A stretch of DNA of 64,000 nucleotides from Streptomyces narbonensis (GCF_014649015.1 NZ_BMSF01000002.1:484796-548795); one strand, 5' to 3'. Shown: positions 8,463 through 17,191, numbered from the stretch's first letter. The notes: generated by a model not told the origin, from the sequence alone. Numbers and translations are program-made.

Positions 8463-10547
8463 ATGGCCACCACGGAGACGGGACAGACGACCACGGGGAC
8501 GGGGCCGACGACCACGGAGCCGGGGCCGACGACCACGGGGACGGGGCACACGACCACGGCCGCCCACGGCGGCTGGCCGTCACCCGTCGACGCCGCGCTC
8601 ACCGCCGCCCACGACGGACGGCCCGAGTACGTGGGAACCGTCGGCGACGAACTGTGGTGGACCGCGCCCCGCCCCGCCGAGGGAGGCAGGCGCGCCCTCG
8701 TCCGGCGGCGCGCCGACGGCACCGAGGAGAGCGTCCTCCCCGCCCCGTGGAACGTCCGCAGCCGCGTCGTCGAGTACGGCGGGCAACCCTGGGCCGCGAC
8801 CGCGCGGCCCACCGGCGGACCCCTCGTGGTCTTCAGCCACTTTCCCGACCAGCGGCTGTACGCGTACGAGCCGGAGGCCGGAGCGGACTCCGCGCCGCGG
8901 CCGCTCACCCCCGTCTCCGGCGTCGGCGGCGGAGCGCGCTGGGTGGATCCGGTGATCCACGAGGACCGGGGCGAGGTGTGGGCCGTCCTGGAGGAGTTCA
9001 CCGGGCCCGCACCGACCGACGTGCGCCGGGTCCTCGCCGCAGTGCCGGTGGACGGATCGGCCGCCGAGGACCGCGGTGCCGTGCGTGAACTCTCCGACGG
9101 GCGGCACCGGTTCGTCACGGGACCCCGGCTCTCCCCGGACGGGCGCAGGGCGGCCTGGATCGCCTGGGACCACCCCCGCATGCCCTGGGACGGCACCGAG
9201 GTCCAGCTCGCCGAGGTCGCCCCCGACGGCACCTTCCGCGGGGCCAGGACCGTCGCCGGCGGGCCCGCCGAGTCGATCCCCCAGGTGACCTGGGACCCCG
9301 CCGGACGGCTGATCTTCGCGAGCGACCGCACCGGCTGGTGGAACCTCTACCGGGCGGAACCCACCGCCGACGGGGGTCTCGACGAACCGGTCCCGCTCCA
9401 CCCCCGCGACGAGGAGTTCGCCGGCCCGCTCTGGAAGATCGGGCTGACCTGGTTCACCCCCCTGGAGAACGGCCTGATCGCCGTCGTCCACGGCAAGGGC
9501 ACCACCGCCCTCGGGATACTCGACCCCGACAGCGGCACCCTCGTCGACGTCGCGGGACCCTGGACCGAATGGGCCGCCACCCTCGCCGCCCACGGCACCC
9601 GCGTCGTCGGGGTCGCCGCGGGACCCCGCAGCGCCTACGAGCTCGTCGAGCTCGACACCCGCACCGGCCGCACCCGGGTCGTCGGCGCCGCGCACACGGA
9701 CGCCGTCGACCCCGCGTACTACCCCGAGCCGCAGGTCCGCACCTTCACCGGCCCGGGCGGGCGCGAGATCCACGCGCAGGTGTACCCGCCGCACCACCCC
9801 CGGTTCACCGGGCCCCCCGACGAACTGCCGCCCTACGTGATCTGGGCCCACGGCGGGCCCACCGGCCACGCCCCGCTCGTCCTCGACCTGGAGATCGCCT
9901 ACTTCACCTCGCGCGGCATCGGCGTCGCCGAGGTCAACTACGGCGGCTCGACCGGCTACGGCCGGGAGTACCGGGATCGGCTGCGCGAGCAGTGGGGAGT
10001 CGTCGACGTCGAGGACTGCGCCGCCGTCGCCACGGCCCTCGCCGCCGAAGGCACCGCCGATCCCGCCCGGCTCGCGGTGCGCGGCGGCAGCGCGGGCGGC
10101 TGGACGGCCGCCGCCTCCCTAGTCGGTACCGACGTGTACGCCTGCGGCACGATCATCTACCCCATCCTCGACCTGCGGGGCTGGGCCACCGACGAGACCC
10201 ACGACTTCGAGTCCCGGTACCTGGAGGGCCTCGTCGGCCCCCTCGACGAGGTCCCCGACCGCTACGCGGAACGCTCACCGATCGAGCACGTCGACCGGAT
10301 CACGGCTCCCTTCCTGTTGCTCCAGGGACTCGACGACGTCATCTGCCCGCCCGTGCAGGCCGAGCGCTTCGTCGCCCGGATGGCCGGCCGTGGCGTCCCC
10401 CACACCTACCTGGCCTTCGAGGGAGAGGGGCACGGCTTCCGCAGGGCCGACACGATGACCCGGGCCCTGGAAGCCGAACTCGCCCTGTACACCCGGACCT
10501 TCGGTGTCACCCGCACCGACGTCCCCGACCTGGACCTCCGCTCGTGA
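8463..10547 (+). CDS. S9 family prolyl oligopeptidase-like serine peptidase
   Basis: 694 residues: a beta-propeller region (about 40-400) followed by an alpha/beta hydrolase domain. The nucleophile is about S543 in GGSAGGW; the acid is about D624 (LQGLDD) and the His about H657 (GEGHGF). This architecture limits access to short peptides (dipeptidyl/acylaminoacyl peptidases). The start ATG follows AGGGGGAG by about seven bases. Residues 3-30 are a Thr/Gly low-complexity segment encoded by three 21-base repeats, unusual for the family and likely disordered. No signal peptide, so it is cytoplasmic. Confidence 0.9.
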   Translation: MATTETGQTTTGTGPTTTEPGPTTTGTGHTTTAAHGGWPSPVDAALTAAHDGRPEYVGTVGDELWWTAPRPAEGGRRALVRRRADGTEESVLPAPWNVRSRVVEYGGQPWAATARPTGGPLVVFSHFPDQRLYAYEPEAGADSAPRPLTPVSGVGGGARWVDPVIHEDRGEVWAVLEEFTGPAPTDVRRVLAAVPVDGSAAEDRGAVRELSDGRHRFVTGPRLSPDGRRAAWIAWDHPRMPWDGTEVQLAEVAPDGTFRGARTVAGGPAESIPQVTWDPAGRLIFASDRTGWWNLYRAEPTADGGLDEPVPLHPRDEEFAGPLWKIGLTWFTPLENGLIAVVHGKGTTALGILDPDSGTLVDVAGPWTEWAATLAAHGTRVVGVAAGPRSAYELVELDTRTGRTRVVGAAHTDAVDPAYYPEPQVRTFTGPGGREIHAQVYPPHHPRFTGPPDELPPYVIWAHGGPTGHAPLVLDLEIAYFTSRGIGVAEVNYGGSTGYGREYRDRLREQWGVVDVEDCAAVATALAAEGTADPARLAVRGGSAGGWTAAASLVGTDVYACGTIIYPILDLRGWATDETHDFESRYLEGLVGPLDEVPDRYAERSPIEHVDRITAPFLLLQGLDDVICPPVQAERFVARMAGRGVPHTYLAFEGEGHGFRRADTMTRALEAELALYTRTFGVTRTDVPDLDLRS

Positions 10548-11497
10548 CCGCGCGGGAACCGCTCGCCGCCACGCCGCCCCTGACGCGGGCCGCGCGCCTC
10601 CGGCCCGGGGCGCGCGTCGCCGTCGTCGCCCCCAGCGGACCCATCCCCGAGGAGCGGCTCCGGGCCGGGCTCGCCATCCTGCGCGGCTGGGACCTGGACC
10701 CGGTGGTCGCCCCGCACGTCCTGGACACCCACCCCACCCTCGGCTACCTCGCCGGCGCGGACCGGGCACGGGCCCGTGACCTCACGGAGGCCTGGTGCGA
10801 CCCCTCGGTCTCCGCCGTGATCTGCGCGCGCGGCGGATACGGGGTGCAGCGCATGGTGGACCTCGTCGACTGGCCGGCGATCCGGGCCGCCGGGCCGAAG
10901 GTGTTCGTCGGCTACAGCGACGTCACCGCCCTGCACGAGGCGTTCGCCGTGCGGACGGGGATCGCCACGCTCCACGGACCGATGGTCGCCGCCGCCACGT
11001 TCCTCGCGGACCCGCGCACCCAGGAGTCGCTGCGGGCCACCCTCTTCGAGCCGGAGACGGTACGGACGCTCGGCCTGGACACCGCGCGACCGCTGGTCCC
11101 CGGGCGCGCCCGGGGCGTCACGCTCGGCGGCTGCGTGAGCCTGCTCGCCGCCGACCTCGCCACCCCGCACGGCAGACCCTCGGCACGCGGCGGGCTGCTA
11201 CTCCTGGAGGACGTCGGGGAGGAGCCGTACCGCCTCGACCGGACCCTCACCCAGCTGCTGCGGTCGGGCTGGCTGGACGGCGTCGCGGGCGTCTGCCTGG
11301 GCTCGTGGGAGGAATGCGGCCCGTACGAGGACGTGCGGGCGGTACTCCTCGACCGGCTGGGCGGCCTCGGGGTGCCCGTGGTGGAGGAGCTGGGGTTCGG
11401 CCACAGCGCGACGGCCCTGACCGTGCCCCTCGGGGTGCCGGGAGTGCTCGACGCGGAGGCGTGCACCCTGACCCTGGACGTACCGGCGCTGAGCTGA
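10544..11497 (+). CDS. S66 family LD-carboxypeptidase (LdcA/MccF type)
   Basis: 317 residues with the S66 Ser-Glu-His triad: S125 in GYSDVTALH, E222 in LLLLEDVGE and H287 in FGHSATA. Family members cut the L-Lys(Dap)-D-Ala bond of tetrapeptides during peptidoglycan recycling, or inactivate microcin C-like peptides. The GTG start overlaps the stop of the S9 peptidase (GTGA). Last gene of the operon, followed by a strong hairpin. Recycling versus self-immunity cannot be separated from sequence alone. Confidence 0.92.
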   Translation: MTAREPLAATPPLTRAARLRPGARVAVVAPSGPIPEERLRAGLAILRGWDLDPVVAPHVLDTHPTLGYLAGADRARARDLTEAWCDPSVSAVICARGGYGVQRMVDLVDWPAIRAAGPKVFVGYSDVTALHEAFAVRTGIATLHGPMVAAATFLADPRTQESLRATLFEPETVRTLGLDTARPLVPGRARGVTLGGCVSLLAADLATPHGRPSARGGLLLLEDVGEEPYRLDRTLTQLLRSGWLDGVAGVCLGSWEECGPYEDVRAVLLDRLGGLGVPVVEELGFGHSATALTVPLGVPGVLDAEACTLTLDVPALS

Positions 11498-11528
11498 GCC
11501 GCACGACGCCGGACCGACGGGACGGGAA

Positions 11529-11558
11529 CAGCGCCCCCGCGAGAACACGGGGGCGCTG
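11529..11558. terminator. Hairpin terminator between convergent units
   Basis: An 11-bp stem (11529-11539 with 11548-11558) with loop CGAGAACA lies between the peptidase operon and the leftward adenosine deaminase gene. It is symmetric enough to serve both directions. Confidence 0.7.
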
Positions 11559-11617
11559 GGTGCAGGACGCAGGACGCCGGTGGCCAGGGCTGACGACGGT
11601 GCGTCCGGCGGAGGCGG

Positions 11618-12706
11618 TCAGAGCGCGGCGTAGCCCGGGCGGACGACCTCGTCGATCAGTCGCTGCCGCTCCGGCAGCGGCAGGAAGGCGGCGTCCAGAG
11701 CGGCGACCGTGAACTCCTCGAACACCTCGGGGCCGTAGCCGAAGGCGTCCACCATGTGCTGGAACTCCTCGCTCATGGTGGTGCCGGAGACCAGGCGGTT
11801 GTCGGTGTTGAGCGTGATCCGGAAGCCGAGGCGGCGAAGCTCGTCGATCGGGTGCGAGGCGTAGTCCTTGGCGGCGCCCGTCTGGAGGTTCGAGGTCGGG
11901 CAGACCTCCAGGGCGATGCGGTTGTCCCGGACGTACGAGGCCAGGCGGCCCAGGGTGCCGTCCTCCGCGATGTCGTCCGTGATCCGCACGCCGTGGCCGA
12001 TCCGCTCCGTGCCGCAGACCTGCACGGCCTCGTGGATCGACTCCGCGCCGACGGCCTCGCCCGCGTGGATCGTGAAGTGGCAGTTCTCCCGCTTCAGGTG
12101 CTGGAAGGCGGGGAGGTGGCGGGCCGGCGGGTTGCCGATCTCGCCACCGGCGATGTCGAAGCCCGCCACGCCGTTCTCCCGGTGCGCGACGGTGAGCTGC
12201 GCTATCTCCAGGGAACGGTCCGTGTGCCGCATGCCCGTGAGCAGCGTACGGACGGTGATCCGGCCGCCGGCGCGACGCTCGCCCTCGCGGAAGCCGTCGT
12301 TGACCGCCTCGACGACCTCGTCGAGGGTCAGCCCGCCCTCCAGGTGCTGTTCGGGGGCGTAGCGGATCTCGGCGTAGACGACACCGTCCGCCGCCAGGTC
12401 CTCGGCGCACTCGGCCGCGATGCGCTGCAGCGCGTCGCGGGTCTGCATCACCGCGCAGGTGTGGGCGAAGGTCTCCAGGTACCGCTCCAGCGATCCGGAG
12501 TCGGCGGCGTCCCGGAACCAGACCGCGAGCTCGGCCGGGTCCTCGGTCGGCAGCGCGGTGTAGCCGTGCTCCCGCGCCAGCTCGACGATCGTCGCGGGGC
12601 GCAGCCCGCCGTCGAGGTGGTCGTGGAGGACGGCCTTGGGGGCCCGGCGGATCCACTCGGAGACGGTGGCGGCGGCAGGCGTGGCAGGGTTGTCAGACAA
12701 GTGCAT
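11618..12706 (-). CDS. add: Adenosine deaminase
   Basis: 362 residues. Motifs of the adenosine/AMP deaminase fold are all visible: HDHLDGG near the start (metal His pair), FTIHAGE, GHGVRI, and [11 protein letters not shown] (metal Asp). It converts adenosine or deoxyadenosine to inosine in purine salvage. No good ribosome site precedes the ATG, so the message may be leaderless or nearly so. The operator-like palindrome at 12690-12700 lies inside codons 3-6, pointing to control by the GntR protein encoded just upstream. Confidence 0.94.
   Translation of the reverse strand: MHLSDNPATPAAATVSEWIRRAPKAVLHDHLDGGLRPATIVELAREHGYTALPTEDPAELAVWFRDAADSGSLERYLETFAHTCAVMQTRDALQRIAAECAEDLAADGVVYAEIRYAPEQHLEGGLTLDEVVEAVNDGFREGERRAGGRITVRTLLTGMRHTDRSLEIAQLTVAHRENGVAGFDIAGGEIGNPPARHLPAFQHLKRENCHFTIHAGEAVGAESIHEAVQVCGTERIGHGVRITDDIAEDGTLGRLASYVRDNRIALEVCPTSNLQTGAAKDYASHPIDELRRLGFRITLNTDNRLVSGTTMSEEFQHMVDAFGYGPEVFEEFTVAALDAAFLPLPERQRLIDEVVRPGYAAL
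12690..12700. promoter_or_regulatory. Candidate GntR operator inside add codons 3-6
   Basis: The perfect palindrome TTGTCAGACAA is the same 11-bp site (central base aside) as the one upstream of the GntR gene at 13770-13780. GT-N3-AC spacing fits GntR-family operators in general. Confidence 0.6.
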
Positions 12707-12816
12707 GGCGGGGAAGTGTACGCCACGACCGGGAGGGGTGCGGCGACGGCCGGGGTGAGCGGCTCCGGCACGGGGCCGGGGCGCGGTTTCGAAGAGTGCC
12801 GGGCCCAGTGCCGTAC

Positions 12817-12929
12817 GAGGGCTGGAGCCCTTGCCGCACGAGGGCTGGAGCCCTTGCCGCACGGGGGCTGGAGTCCGTGCCGCACGAGGGCTGGGGCCCG
12901 TGCCGTACGGGTTGGGGCCCGTGCAACAC
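12817..12929. repeat. Five 23-bp tandem repeats
   Basis: Four full 23-bp units and one shortened unit run head to tail between gntR and add. Each holds a GGGCTGGAGCCC-type inverted repeat, so each could fold as a small hairpin. The first two units are identical; the others differ by a few bases. Confidence 0.8.
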
Positions 12930-12954
12930 GAGACCCCTTTCCGTCCCGCTCGGA

Positions 12955-13701
12955 TCAGTGCGACTGGAGTACCGGCAGGGCCGGGGTCCCCGTCGGCAGC
13001 ATGTGCTTGGCGGCCAGGATCGGGGTCTCGCCGATCCGTACGACCTGGGTGACCAGGACGGCCGGGGTGTCCGCCGGGCGTCCCAGCTGGTCCCCGCGCC
13101 GCCGGCCGAGCAGCGTCGCCGTGATGCCGCTGTGCGCGCTCAGCGCGGTCTCGCGCGAGGCGCCGAGGAGGACCGCGAGCATCGAGGAGGCGGCAGCTTC
13201 CGGTGCGCGCAGGGCGCGGGCGAACTCGGGGTGCACCCGGTCGAGCACGTCGTCCGCGGCCGCCCACTCGTGGCTCAGGGCCGCCGCCGTACCCTCCCCG
13301 GTCAGTACGGACTCCCAGAACCGGAGCTCGGCGCGGGCCGGGGCGAGCAGATGCTGCGTCGTGAAGTCGGTGGGCTCCTCCACCGTCCGCAGCAGCGCCC
13401 GCACGCGCAGCGGACCCCCCGAGCCGATCAGCTCCTCCAGCGGCTGGACGTGCTCGAAACCGCGGCGCGGCGGACGGTCGTTGACGGTCCGGCCGACCCC
13501 GCGGCGCACGGTCAGCAGCCCGTCCTCCTGGAGCAGCAGCAGCGCCTCGCGGAGAGCGGGCCGGCTCACGCCCAGTTCGGCGGCGAGCTTCGGCTCGGAA
13601 GGGAGCGTCGAACCCGGCGGGTAGGTGCCGTCGTGGACGGCGTCCGCGATCCGCTCGTACAGCGCCACGACCGGCCGACGCCGCTGTCCGCTGACCGCCA
13701 C
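12955..13701 (-). CDS. GntR family transcriptional regulator (UTRA-type ligand domain)
   Basis: 248 residues from a GTG with GAGGAGG five bases ahead. The winged helix is at about 10-75 ([20 protein letters not shown], then [20 protein letters not shown]). The C-terminal part has a HutC/UTRA-like pattern ([20 protein letters not shown]) expected to bind a small molecule. The same palindrome occurs 69 bases upstream of its start and within the add coding sequence, so autoregulation and control of adenosine deaminase are likely. A nucleoside or purine effector is inference. Confidence 0.9.
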   Translation of the reverse strand: MAVSGQRRRPVVALYERIADAVHDGTYPPGSTLPSEPKLAAELGVSRPALREALLLLQEDGLLTVRRGVGRTVNDRPPRRGFEHVQPLEELIGSGGPLRVRALLRTVEEPTDFTTQHLLAPARAELRFWESVLTGEGTAAALSHEWAAADDVLDRVHPEFARALRAPEAAASSMLAVLLGASRETALSAHSGITATLLGRRRGDQLGRPADTPAVLVTQVVRIGETPILAAKHMLPTGTPALPVLQSH

Positions 13702-13769
13702 GGCCGCCTCCTCGTGTGGTTCCCGCCGGTGTTTCCACTGGTGTCCGGGACCACCGTAGTCGGCCCGCG

Positions 13770-13780
13770 TTGTCTGACAA
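13770..13780. promoter_or_regulatory. Candidate GntR autoregulatory operator
   Basis: The perfect palindrome TTGTCTGACAA, 69 bases before the GntR start, shares its flanks (G before, GT after) with the site at 12690-12700. Confidence 0.6.
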
Positions 13781-13902
13781 GTCACCCGTACGGCTCTTCT
13801 CACCGTCCCGGTAAGGCCCCGCTCACCCCATTCTGGTCCCACGGCTCGTCCCGCGGCACGGGCCGGGTAGGACCGACGGCACGACGGAGGAGAGGGCCGG
13901 GC

Positions 13903-14157
13903 ATGAGTCCCAAGGACACGGCAGGGGCGTCCCGCGCGAGCGGGGGGTCCCGGTTCAGCGAGGCCTTCACCCCGGGCCGGATCGCGATGACGGTGGTCGC
14001 CGTCCTCACGCTGGTCTTCATCTTCGAGAACACCCGGGAGGTCAGGATCCGGATCCTGATTCCCGAGGTGTCCATGCCGCTCTATCTGGCGCTCCTCGCG
14101 ACCGCCGTCCTCGGCGCAGGCTGCGGCTACTACGCCGCGGCCCGGAGGCAGAAGTGA
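13903..14157 (+). CDS. Small LapA/DUF1049-type membrane protein
   Basis: 84 residues with two membrane spans: about 29-42 (AMTVVAVLTLVFIFENT) and 56-76 (LYLALLATAVLGAGCGYYAA). The short extramembrane segment between them (REVRIRILIPEVSMP) matches the lipopolysaccharide-assembly protein A domain pattern found in many actinomycete envelope proteins. GGAGGAGAGG precedes the ATG. Its stop overlaps the next gene's GTG (GTGA). Its function is unknown; it probably acts in the envelope. Confidence 0.82.
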   Translation: MSPKDTAGASRASGGSRFSEAFTPGRIAMTVVAVLTLVFIFENTREVRIRILIPEVSMPLYLALLATAVLGAGCGYYAAARRQK

Positions 14158-14504
14158 GGCGGGCCGCCGTCGTGGGCGCGACCGCCGTCATCGCGCTCGC
14201 GGCCGTCGCCGTCTCCTCGGCCGAGGAACCCGCCGTGCCGGGCGACGAGTCCCGGCCGCGGTCGATGCCGGACCTGTTGGGCGTACCGCTGTGGCGGGTC
14301 TTCACCCGGCTCGACCGCAGGACCCGCCTGGACGTCCATGACGCGAGCGGACGCGACCGGCGGGTGCTGTGGCCGCCGAACTGGAGGGTGTGCACGCAGT
14401 ACCCGGCGGCCGGCGCGGACCTCGACCGGCGGACCGCCGTCACGATCGGGGCCGTACGGAAGGGCGAGACCTGCCCGCCCCGCGTCCGGACCGCCCGCCG
14501 CTGA
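14154..14504 (+). CDS. Small secreted PASTA-like protein
   Basis: 116 residues. The N-terminus is a signal peptide (RRAAVVGATAVIALAAVAVS). The mature part (MPDLLGVPLWRVFTRL, VCTQYPAAGADLDRRTAVTI) has the spacing of a single PASTA domain, with two Cys that could form a disulfide. PASTA domains bind peptidoglycan or beta-lactams in Ser/Thr kinases and PBPs; here there is no kinase. Translationally coupled to the membrane protein before it. Its 3' end overlaps the convergent MFS gene by 65 bases. Confidence 0.7.
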   Translation: MRRAAVVGATAVIALAAVAVSSAEEPAVPGDESRPRSMPDLLGVPLWRVFTRLDRRTRLDVHDASGRDRRVLWPPNWRVCTQYPAAGADLDRRTAVTIGAVRKGETCPPRVRTARR

Positions 14505-15735
14505 CCTCACGCGAGGCGCCGTGACGGGCATCGCGCCTGGTCAGGAGGTAGATCAGCGCTGCCGCCACCTGCACGAGGGCGATGCCGGCCAGGTACTCGC
14601 GCGCCGTGCCGGCCGTGGCCGCTCCGGCGAGGGCTGCACCGGCAGCGGCGGCGGACATCTTCAGTCCGGCCCCGGTGGTGAACACCTGCGTGCGCCACCG
14701 GGCGGGGGAGTGATCGGCGCGGAGACGGAGGGTCACGGTCAGGACGAGCCCGTCGAACGCGCCGGCCACGGCGAAGCAGGCCGCCGCGACGGGGACGGAG
14801 GGCGCGCCCGCCGCTGCGGCGAGCCCCGCGGCCGTACCGAGCAGTCCGGCGACGGCCAGTCGCTGCGGGGCGAGCGTGGGCCGCAGCCGGGCGAGGCCCA
14901 GCGTCCCGGCCAGGGCGCCGACCGCGAACGCGGTCATCAGCAGGCCGCCGGCTCCCGCGCTGCCCAGGTGGGTGGCGAGCAGGACGCCGGTCGTGGTGAG
15001 GGCGCCGATGCCGGTGAAGGCCAGGCAGGTGGCGGCGGTGACGGCGCGCAGTTCGCGTTCCCGCCACACCGTCTTCAGGCCGTCGGCCAGGTCCCGGTGA
15101 AGTCGGGTCGGCGCCGCCTGCGCGTCCTCGGCGCCGACGCGCAGCGGGAGCAGCGCCGTGAGCGCGCAGGCGCAGGCCGCGGCCGCCGAAAGGACGAGCA
15201 GCGCCGCCACCGGGGAGACGGCCGAGGCGAGGACCCCGGCGGTGCCGGGGCCGGCGACGGCGGCGGCGTTGTAGATCACGGCGTCCCAGGCGTAGGCGCG
15301 GTCCCGCTCCCCGCCGGCCGGCACCAGCCGGGCGACGAGGCTGGAGAGCCCGCCGGAGACGATCGGTCCGCAGCAGCCCCCGGCCGCCGCGACGGCGAGG
15401 ACCAGGGCGAGGGGCAGGCGTCCGACGCCGAACGCCACCGCGGAGATCGCCAGGGCGAAGCCGCCGAGCGCGCCGCAGTAGAAGAGCCGGGGCCGGCGTG
15501 CGCGTTCCGCCATGGCGCCGGCCAGGGGAGCCGCGAGGACATGAGGAGCCGTCCAGGCCGTCAGGACGAACGCCCCCTGCGCCGCGCTGCCCGTGCGGGC
15601 CACGGCCAGCATGACCACGGCCACGGCCGTGCCCTCGTCGGCCAGTCGCGCGACGAACGCGGTCAGCAGGTAGCGCGGTACTCCCCGTCGTTCACGCGAT
15701 CGTTCATGTGGCCGTCCACCCGATCGTTCCGACAT
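14440..15735 (-). CDS. MFS transporter
   Basis: 431 residues with about 12 hydrophobic spans and the usual two-bundle layout; no substrate motif is decisive. A run of G (GGCGGGGGTCGG) lies before the ATG. It diverges from a CGNR regulator gene across a short region with an inverted repeat, so regulator-controlled efflux of a toxic compound is the likely role. The C-terminal tail is Arg/Ser/Gly-rich and cytoplasmic. Confidence 0.9.
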   Translation of the reverse strand: MSERSGGRPHERSRERRGVPRYLLTAFVARLADEGTAVAVVMLAVARTGSAAQGAFVLTAWTAPHVLAAPLAGAMAERARRPRLFYCGALGGFALAISAVAFGVGRLPLALVLAVAAAGGCCGPIVSGGLSSLVARLVPAGGERDRAYAWDAVIYNAAAVAGPGTAGVLASAVSPVAALLVLSAAAACACALTALLPLRVGAEDAQAAPTRLHRDLADGLKTVWRERELRAVTAATCLAFTGIGALTTTGVLLATHLGSAGAGGLLMTAFAVGALAGTLGLARLRPTLAPQRLAVAGLLGTAAGLAAAAGAPSVPVAAACFAVAGAFDGLVLTVTLRLRADHSPARWRTQVFTTGAGLKMSAAAAGAALAGAATAGTAREYLAGIALVQVAAALIYLLTRRDARHGASREVSGGRSGRGAGRSRPSVRPRS

Positions 15736-15749
15736 CCGACCCCCGCCTC

Positions 15750-15777
15750 GTAACGCCTTATGATGAGAAGACGTTAC
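15750..15777. promoter_or_regulatory. Divergent operator/promoter between MFS and CGNR genes
   Basis: GTAACG (15750-15755) and CGTTAC (15772-15777) form a perfect inverted repeat with 16 bases between. TATGAT at 15759-15764 inside it is a good -10 hexamer for the rightward gene. Binding there would block both promoters. Confidence 0.5.
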
Positions 15778-15807
15778 CGTCGGAGTCGTGACACAGGGAG
15801 CGCAGAC

Positions 15808-16347
15808 GTGAGAACCCGGGGATTCCAGGCCGCCCAGCGCCTGATCGACTTCGCCAACGCCGTACGGACCCACCCCGACCTGCCCCGCGAAGTGGCGGTG
15901 CCGCTCCTGGCGAGCCACGGCGAGAGCCCGCAGGACCTGACCGAGACGGCGCTCTCCGACGCGGACCTGCGGGAACTGCGGGACGCCGTCTCGAAGATCA
16001 CCGGCATCCTCACCGAGACCGACACCGACCGGGCGGCCGCCGCCCTCAACGCGACCCTGGCCGACCACGCCGCCGCTCCCCGCCTGTCCCGGCACGACGG
16101 CCACCCCTGGCACCTGCACGTCGACCGCCACGACGCCGGATGGGCCGACTGGTTCCTGGCCTCCAGCGCCCTGGCCCTCGCCCAGATCCTCACCGAGCAC
16201 GGCCGCGCCACCTGGGGCGAATGCGCCGCCCCCGGCTGCCACAGGCTCTACCTCGGCACCGGCCCCGGCAGCCCGCGCCGCTACTGCTCCACCACCTGCG
16301 CCTCACGCGTCCGGGTCGCCGAACACCGCCGCCGCAGACAGGGCTGA
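15808..16347 (+). CDS. ABATE/CGNR zinc-finger transcriptional regulator
   Basis: 179 residues from a GTG with AGGGAG seven bases ahead. The N-terminal ABATE-like segment (FQAAQRLIDFANAVRTHP) is followed by the C-terminal CGNR-type finger: C-x4-C in CAAPGC, then YCSTTCASRVRVAEHRRR. These proteins are stress- or drug-responsive regulators, often beside an exporter, as here. An in-frame ATG 48 bases upstream lies inside the operator and is unlikely. Confidence 0.88.
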   Translation: MRTRGFQAAQRLIDFANAVRTHPDLPREVAVPLLASHGESPQDLTETALSDADLRELRDAVSKITGILTETDTDRAAAALNATLADHAAAPRLSRHDGHPWHLHVDRHDAGWADWFLASSALALAQILTEHGRATWGECAAPGCHRLYLGTGPGSPRRYCSTTCASRVRVAEHRRRRQG

Positions 16348-16352
16348 ACCGC

Positions 16353-16904
16353 TCAGTGGTGCAGGCCGTGCGTGTCTTCGCGGCGGGCCCTGTACAACAC
16401 GCACCGGCGCAGCGGCCCCTCGGGCACGCTCGGATCGTCGAAGTCATCGGCCGGGTCCCGGGTCATGCCGATCCGGCGCATCACCGCCCGGGAGCGAAGG
16501 TTGTGGACCGTCGTCGTCGCGATGATCTCCGACAGCCCGACGGTCCCGAAACCGAAGGCCCGGCAGGCCAGCGCGGCCTCGGTCGCATATCCGTGACCCC
16601 ACGCCGGGCGGGCCAGCCGCCACCCGATGTCCACGCCCGCGAACGGCATGCTCTCGTCCACCACGTCCAGGCCCGCGCGGCCGAGGAACTCGCCGGTCTC
16701 GCGCGATTCCAGCGCCCACCACCCAAAACCGCGCGCGTCGAACTCCGCCCGCATGTGCGTCACCGTCGCATCGCTCTGCTCCCGGGTCAGCAACTCGCCC
16801 AGGTATCTCCGGACTTCGGGGTCGGCGTTCATCGCCGCCCACGGTTCGAGGTCGGACTCCCGCCACCGGCGGAGCAGAAGACGATCGGTACGCAGCTCGG
16901 GCAT
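16353..16904 (-). CDS. GNAT family N-acetyltransferase (RimJ/RimL type)
   Basis: 183 residues beginning PELRTDRLLLRRWRESDLEP, the typical RimJ/RimL start. The acetyl-CoA loop appears as RLARPAWGHGYATEA, and NLRSRAVMRRIGM is the usual motif B region. Substrate unknown. It converges on the CGNR gene with only five bases between stops. No clear ribosome site, so it may be leaderless. Confidence 0.9.
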   Translation of the reverse strand: MPELRTDRLLLRRWRESDLEPWAAMNADPEVRRYLGELLTREQSDATVTHMRAEFDARGFGWWALESRETGEFLGRAGLDVVDESMPFAGVDIGWRLARPAWGHGYATEAALACRAFGFGTVGLSEIIATTTVHNLRSRAVMRRIGMTRDPADDFDDPSVPEGPLRRCVLYRARREDTHGLHH

Positions 16905-16975
16905 GCGGCCGAGTCAACGCGATCGGCAGCGGAGTGTCGATCGGATATGCCCCGGCGCCGACCCCGTCGCGCGTC

Positions 16976-17182
16976 CTAGGGGGTGTCGTCACATTCCCGT
17001 CTGCCCCGCGGCGTTCCCCCAGCTGCCGCTGGGAGGTGCCCCCAGGCACGCACTCTCGCCGCACCGGGCGAAAGCCCACGTACGTCCAGTACGTGGGCTT
17101 CCACCCGGCACGCCGAGAGCACGCACCAGGCGCCGCGGGGCCGCCCTTCGGGCGACGACGGGAATGTGACGACACCCCCTAG
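16976..17182. mobile_element. MITE-like inverted-repeat element, 207 bp
   Basis: Perfect 26-bp terminal inverted repeats (16976-17001 and 17157-17182) begin with CTAGGGGGTGTCGTCACATT. Inside, AAGCCCACGTAC (17072-17083) pairs with GTACGTGGGCTT (17089-17100), and further imperfect pairing makes most of the element one long hairpin. It encodes no transposase, so it would need one in trans. The outer CTAG is self-complementary and could be a target duplication. It sits nine bases before the start of the next acetyltransferase gene. The short inner hairpin GGGAGGTGCCCCCAGG resembles repeats common between streptomycete genes. Confidence 0.75.
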
Positions 17183-17191
17183 TCTGGCTCC

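Noticed and set aside
11247..12656. 469-residue minus-strand frame over add
   Set aside because: Same-strand shadow in another frame of add; Arg/Gly/Pro-rich without domains.
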